Below the pieces are notes generated by a model that was given only the letters and a program-made list of their open reading frames with translations, did not search any database and was not told where the DNA came from. A stretch of DNA of 16,522 nucleotides from Chloroflexota bacterium. Its GTDB lineage: Bacteria > Chloroflexota > Anaerolineae > Anaerolineales > Anaerolineaceae. A program made the translations under genes and the position numbers. This document shows positions 14,329-16,522 of this stretch, one piece after another. The DNA is taken from contig JAJUJY010000096.1 of assembly GCA_029265085.1 (NCBI GenBank), positions 1 to 16,522 of the forward strand, given 5' to 3'. Position 1 is the first letter of the stretch, and each line of letters starts with the position of its first letter.

Positions 14329-14375
14329 GAGGTATCCTCCGTGGGAAAGAATATGAAATTGATATGTGAAAGCTA

Positions 14376-14431
14376 CCCAATCATTTTAACTGAATCAGAC
14401 AGGTGAAAACAATCCAGTTAAGCTGATTGGG
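14376..14431. promoter_or_regulatory. Long imperfect inverted repeat upstream of the ACD-ior operon
   Basis: Arms CCCAATCATTTTAACTG (14376-14392) and CAGTTAAGCTGATTGGG (14415-14431) match at 15 of 17 paired positions, with 22 nt between. A second AATCAG copy (14393-14398) inside the spacer can also pair with the CTGATT of the right arm, so two structures are possible. On the minus strand a TTGTTT/TTAAAA pair spaced 17 nt overlaps the site, a weak promoter candidate for the operon. An operator or leader structure is possible. The rest of the 224-nt intergenic region shows nothing else clear. Confidence 0.4.
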
Positions 14432-14552
14432 GATAGTTATCCATCGAAATGGTGACAATCTTATTCATTGAATATGAAGATTAGCCAACCACTTCATAAA
14501 TATTCAGGAAATAGATCAACTCATTAAGGTAAAATTCGAATGAGGAATATTT

Positions 14553-14912
14553 ATGCCAACTCGACCTTCTGAATCACGCACTGTCTATACCACCGAATCC
14601 GGCCGCATCTGCCCAAATTGCCAGAAGCCGGTTGCGGATTGTATTTGCAAGAAAAAATCTGCCCCCACCAGCAGTGACGGCATTGTGCGGGTAGGCCGAG
14701 AGAGCAAAGGGCGCGGCGGGAAAATAGTCAGTCTGGTTACCGGTTTATCAATGGACGAGGAATCATTAAAAAAACTGGCAGCCGACTTGAAGCGGCGCTG
14801 CGGTACCGGGGGAACCATCAAAGATGGGGTAATAGAAATCCAGGGTGACCACCGCGATGTGCTGGTGGCCGAGTTGAAAGCTCGCGGTTATACGGTAAAG
14901 AAAGTCGGCTGA
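14553..14912 (+). CDS. yciH: SUI1/eIF1-family translation factor YciH
   Basis: Small ribosome-associated protein of 119 residues, homologous to eukaryotic eIF1; bacterial YciH is thought to influence initiation fidelity under stress. The N-terminal segment has four cysteines (C20, C23, C30, C32) in CPNC...CIC, a likely metal-binding knuckle. The SUI1 domain (about 43-119) has GRGGKIVSLVTGL and RRCGTGGTIKDGVIEIQGDH, the conserved basic and TGGT motifs. AGGA lies 6-7 nt before the ATG. It is monocistronic, diverges from the ACD operon, and its stop codon lies inside the stem of its terminator. Confidence 0.95.
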   Translation: MPTRPSESRTVYTTESGRICPNCQKPVADCICKKKSAPTSSDGIVRVGRESKGRGGKIVSLVTGLSMDEESLKKLAADLKRRCGTGGTIKDGVIEIQGDHRDVLVAELKARGYTVKKVG

Positions 14913-14936
14913 AACAAATCAGCCGACTATTTTTTT
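14903..14936 (+). terminator. Rho-independent terminator overlapping the yciH stop
   Basis: A 10-bp perfect stem AGTCGGCTGA/TCAGCCGACT with loop AACAAA is followed by A and seven T. The left arm includes the last yciH codons and the TGA stop. It cleanly separates yciH from the tetR promoter that starts 19 nt later. Confidence 0.92.
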
Positions 14937-14954
14937 CTGCTGCAAAAGACCTGC

Positions 14955-14982
14955 TTGACAAAGCAAACAATTGATCTACAAT
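14955..14982 (+). promoter_or_regulatory. Strong sigma70-like promoter for the TetR regulator
   Basis: TTGACA (14955-14960, 6/6) and TACAAT (14977-14982, 5/6) have a 16-nt spacer. Transcription would start near 14989-14990, immediately before the palindromic operator. This is the best promoter in the window. Confidence 0.75.
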
Positions 14983-14993
14983 AATTAATAAAT

Positions 14994-15009
14994 GAACGAA
15001 CGTTCGTTC
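14994..15009. promoter_or_regulatory. Palindromic TetR-type operator at the transcription start
   Basis: GAACGAACGTTCGTTC is a perfect 16-bp palindrome, and pairing extends to 14991-15012 with one mismatch. GAACG/CGTTC arms are common in operators of TetR-family regulators. It lies between the promoter -10 and the coding region, where a bound dimer would block transcription, so autorepression of the tetR-permease operon is expected. Confidence 0.7.
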
Positions 15010-15039
15010 GTTAATTGGTTTTTGGGGACCAACAAGACG

Positions 15040-15660
15040 ATGGAGTTTGAATCACTACCAAGCAAAAGCGAACAATCCCGGCAGATCATCTTGCACGCCG
15101 CGATTGAGCTTTTCATTGAACAAGGCTACCACGGCACTTCTATGCGCCAGATAGCCAAACAAGCCAACATTGCCCTGGGTGGTATTTACAATCATTTCGC
15201 GAACAAAGAAGAAATTTTTCGAGATGCCTTGCTGGAACGCCATCCGTACCGCGAAATTCTGCCCGTATTCTTAGAAGCTACTGGCGATACGACCGAATCG
15301 ATGCTGCGGGACGGCGCATCCCGATTGCTGAAATCCATGGAAACACGGCAGGATTTTATCAAATTGATGTTTATTGAAATGGTTGAATTTCGCAGCGCGC
15401 ATATGAATGAATTATTCCAACGGATATTTCCTCAAATTGTTGGAATTGCCCAGCGCATCCAACAGATGGAAGGGACAGGCTTGCGGGATATCCCAATTCC
15501 AATACTAGTTCGCTCAATGATCGGGACATTTATCGCCTTCTATTTCACAGAAATGTTAATGGCGAATCTTCCAATCACCCCGGCTGAATTTAACCAAAAT
15601 GCCCTGGATTACTTTATCGATATTTATTTGCACGGCATCCTAAAAAGAGGTGCGCAGTGA
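15040..15660 (+). CDS. TetR/AcrR-family transcriptional regulator
   Basis: Ligand-responsive DNA-binding repressor of about 206 residues from ATG 15040. The N-terminal helix-turn-helix domain spans about 11-58, with RQIILHAAIELFIEQGYHG, SMRQIAKQANIALGGIYNHF and the following NKEEIF typical of the family. The C-terminal ligand domain is hydrophobic and unspecific. An earlier in-frame ATG at 14992 would add 16 residues, but it overlaps the operator and lies only about 2-3 nt after the predicted transcription start, so it would need leaderless translation. The ATG at 15040 has only a distant GGGG upstream, so the start remains uncertain. The stop overlaps the start of the export permease by 4 nt, pointing to regulation of drug or solute efflux. 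Confidence 0.92.
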   Translation: MEFESLPSKSEQSRQIILHAAIELFIEQGYHGTSMRQIAKQANIALGGIYNHFANKEEIFRDALLERHPYREILPVFLEATGDTTESMLRDGASRLLKSMETRQDFIKLMFIEMVEFRSAHMNELFQRIFPQIVGIAQRIQQMEGTGLRDIPIPILVRSMIGTFIAFYFTEMLMANLPITPAEFNQNALDYFIDIYLHGILKRGAQ

Positions 15661-16522
15661 GTATTCGATTATTTTCGCTCATCCGCAAGGAATTTATACA
15701 GATATTGCGTGATCCACGCACATTGGCATTGGTCTTGGGGATTCCCATCATCCAATTGCTGATGTTGGGCTACGCCGCGACCAACGATGTACGCAACGTT
15801 CCCCTGGCTGTCTTTGACCAGGATCACGGTACAGCCGCAAGGCAGTTATTGGATGCTTACAAGGCTGCTGACTATTTTTCAATAACATATGAGGTGGATT
15901 CTGTAGAAGAATTAGCAAATTTGATCGACAATGGACAGGCCAGGGCAGGCATAATCATCCCTCCGAATTATTCAGAACAGATCAATAGCGGCGGTTCAGC
16001 GGAAGTCGCTTTCATCTTAGACGGTTCCGATCCAACCGTAGCATCTACTGCCCTATCAGCTGCCCAACTAATTGGACAGGCGCATGCCACGAAAATCCAG
16101 GCGGATCGGCGGAATGCCAGCGGACAGGTACGCGCCACCCGTTTACCGGTCGAAATCCGCTCGCAGATTTGGTACAACCCGGACCTGATCAGTGCGTATT
16201 TCATGGTTCCAGGGGTGATTGGCCAGATCCTCTATGCACTAACTTCCATCCTCACCGCCACTGCGATTGTGCGTGAACGGGAACGTGGAACAATTGAACA
16301 ACTCATTGTTACACCCATCCGTCCCTGGGAATTGATTGTTGGCAAAATCATCCCATATATTTTGATCGCTTTTCTAAACACTCTAGAAGTACTCATGTTG
16401 GGTTCGTTATTGTTTGGCATGCCAATTCGTGGTGACCTGGCTCTCCTATTAGGCTTATCAGGATTATTTTTACTTTCCGGGTTGGGTATTGGTTTACTGG
16501 CATCCACTTTAGCCAACACCCA
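15657..16522 (+). CDS. ABC-2 type transport permease (partial, 3' end off window)
   Basis: Membrane subunit of an ABC exporter, open for 288 codons from GTG 15657 to the window edge. The GTG overlaps the tetR stop (GTGA), and AGAGG lies 6 nt upstream. The N-terminus has the RKEFIQILRDPRTLALVLGIP signature of the YbhR/YhhJ-like family. A first TM helix (about 21-41) is followed by a large extracytoplasmic domain (about 42-180) with PLAVFDQDHG and GIIIPPNYSEQI. The membrane domain contains IVRERERGTIEQLIVTPIRP, the family hallmark cytoplasmic loop. ATPase and membrane-fusion-like partners, if any, would lie to the right. A TetR regulator directly upstream is usual for such exporters. Substrate unknown. 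Confidence 0.92.
   Translation, partial: MSIRLFSLIRKEFIQILRDPRTLALVLGIPIIQLLMLGYAATNDVRNVPLAVFDQDHGTAARQLLDAYKAADYFSITYEVDSVEELANLIDNGQARAGIIIPPNYSEQINSGGSAEVAFILDGSDPTVASTALSAAQLIGQAHATKIQADRRNASGQVRATRLPVEIRSQIWYNPDLISAYFMVPGVIGQILYALTSILTATAIVRERERGTIEQLIVTPIRPWELIVGKIIPYILIAFLNTLEVLMLGSLLFGMPIRGDLALLLGLSGLFLLSGLGIGLLASTLANT

Noticed and set aside
1..16522. CRISPR array, tRNA, rRNA, insertion sequence or phage island
   Set aside because: I saw no regularly spaced direct repeats, no tRNA-like cloverleaf, no transposase or integrase frame and no flanking duplications.

Overview
This window looks like a chromosomal segment of an anaerobic or facultative, probably monoderm bacterium. A Chloroflexota (Anaerolineae-like) origin is my inference. 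It rests on moderate GC, a fused double-ATPase ECF transporter, lipobox-anchored thioredoxins, a bacterial SUI1/YciH protein and an indolepyruvate oxidoreductase/ADP-forming acyl-CoA synthetase operon. There is no rRNA, tRNA, CRISPR array, transposase or phage gene, so the region reads as ordinary chromosome made of several small transcription units.

Left part (1-3575). An ECF-type vitamin/cofactor uptake operon runs leftward: a double ABC ATPase, then an S-component that runs off the window edge. A 413-bp divergent intergenic region separates it from a rightward membrane protein made of two tandem ~124-residue units. That region holds two opposed sigma70-like promoters, a perfect 24-bp palindrome between them, and an orphan hairpin with U-tracts on both sides. 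Its remaining stretch (about 2631-2760) shows only a short CACAA/TTGTG inverted repeat and the ribosome binding site of the next gene.

Central part (3576-9510). This is the most interesting block, an apparent extracytoplasmic thiol/methionine repair island. Leftward are a lipoprotein thioredoxin with a methionine-rich linker and a CcdA-type thiol electron transporter. Rightward are a second lipoprotein thioredoxin, MsrP (molybdopterin methionine-sulfoxide reductase), MsrQ (its heme membrane partner) and an OmpR-type response regulator with its histidine kinase. The shared intergenic region carries an exact 10-bp direct repeat with 11-bp periodicity, the geometry expected of an OmpR-family binding site. 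My model is that the two-component system senses oxidant stress at the membrane, MsrPQ repairs oxidised methionines, CcdA feeds electrons to the thioredoxins, and the methionine-rich linker may be an oxidant sink or a Cu(I) ligand.

Right part (9507-14328). A small DUF4177-like gene converges on the kinase gene. Upstream of it is a leftward operon: an ADP-forming acyl-CoA synthetase, then iorA, then iorB. Together these would convert aryl-pyruvates (from aromatic amino acids) to aryl-acetates with reduced ferredoxin and ATP.

Far right (14553-16522). A YciH/SUI1 gene ends in a clear terminator. Next comes a TetR regulator with a strong promoter and a perfect palindromic operator at its transcription start, followed with a 4-nt overlap by the first part of an ABC-2 type export permease.
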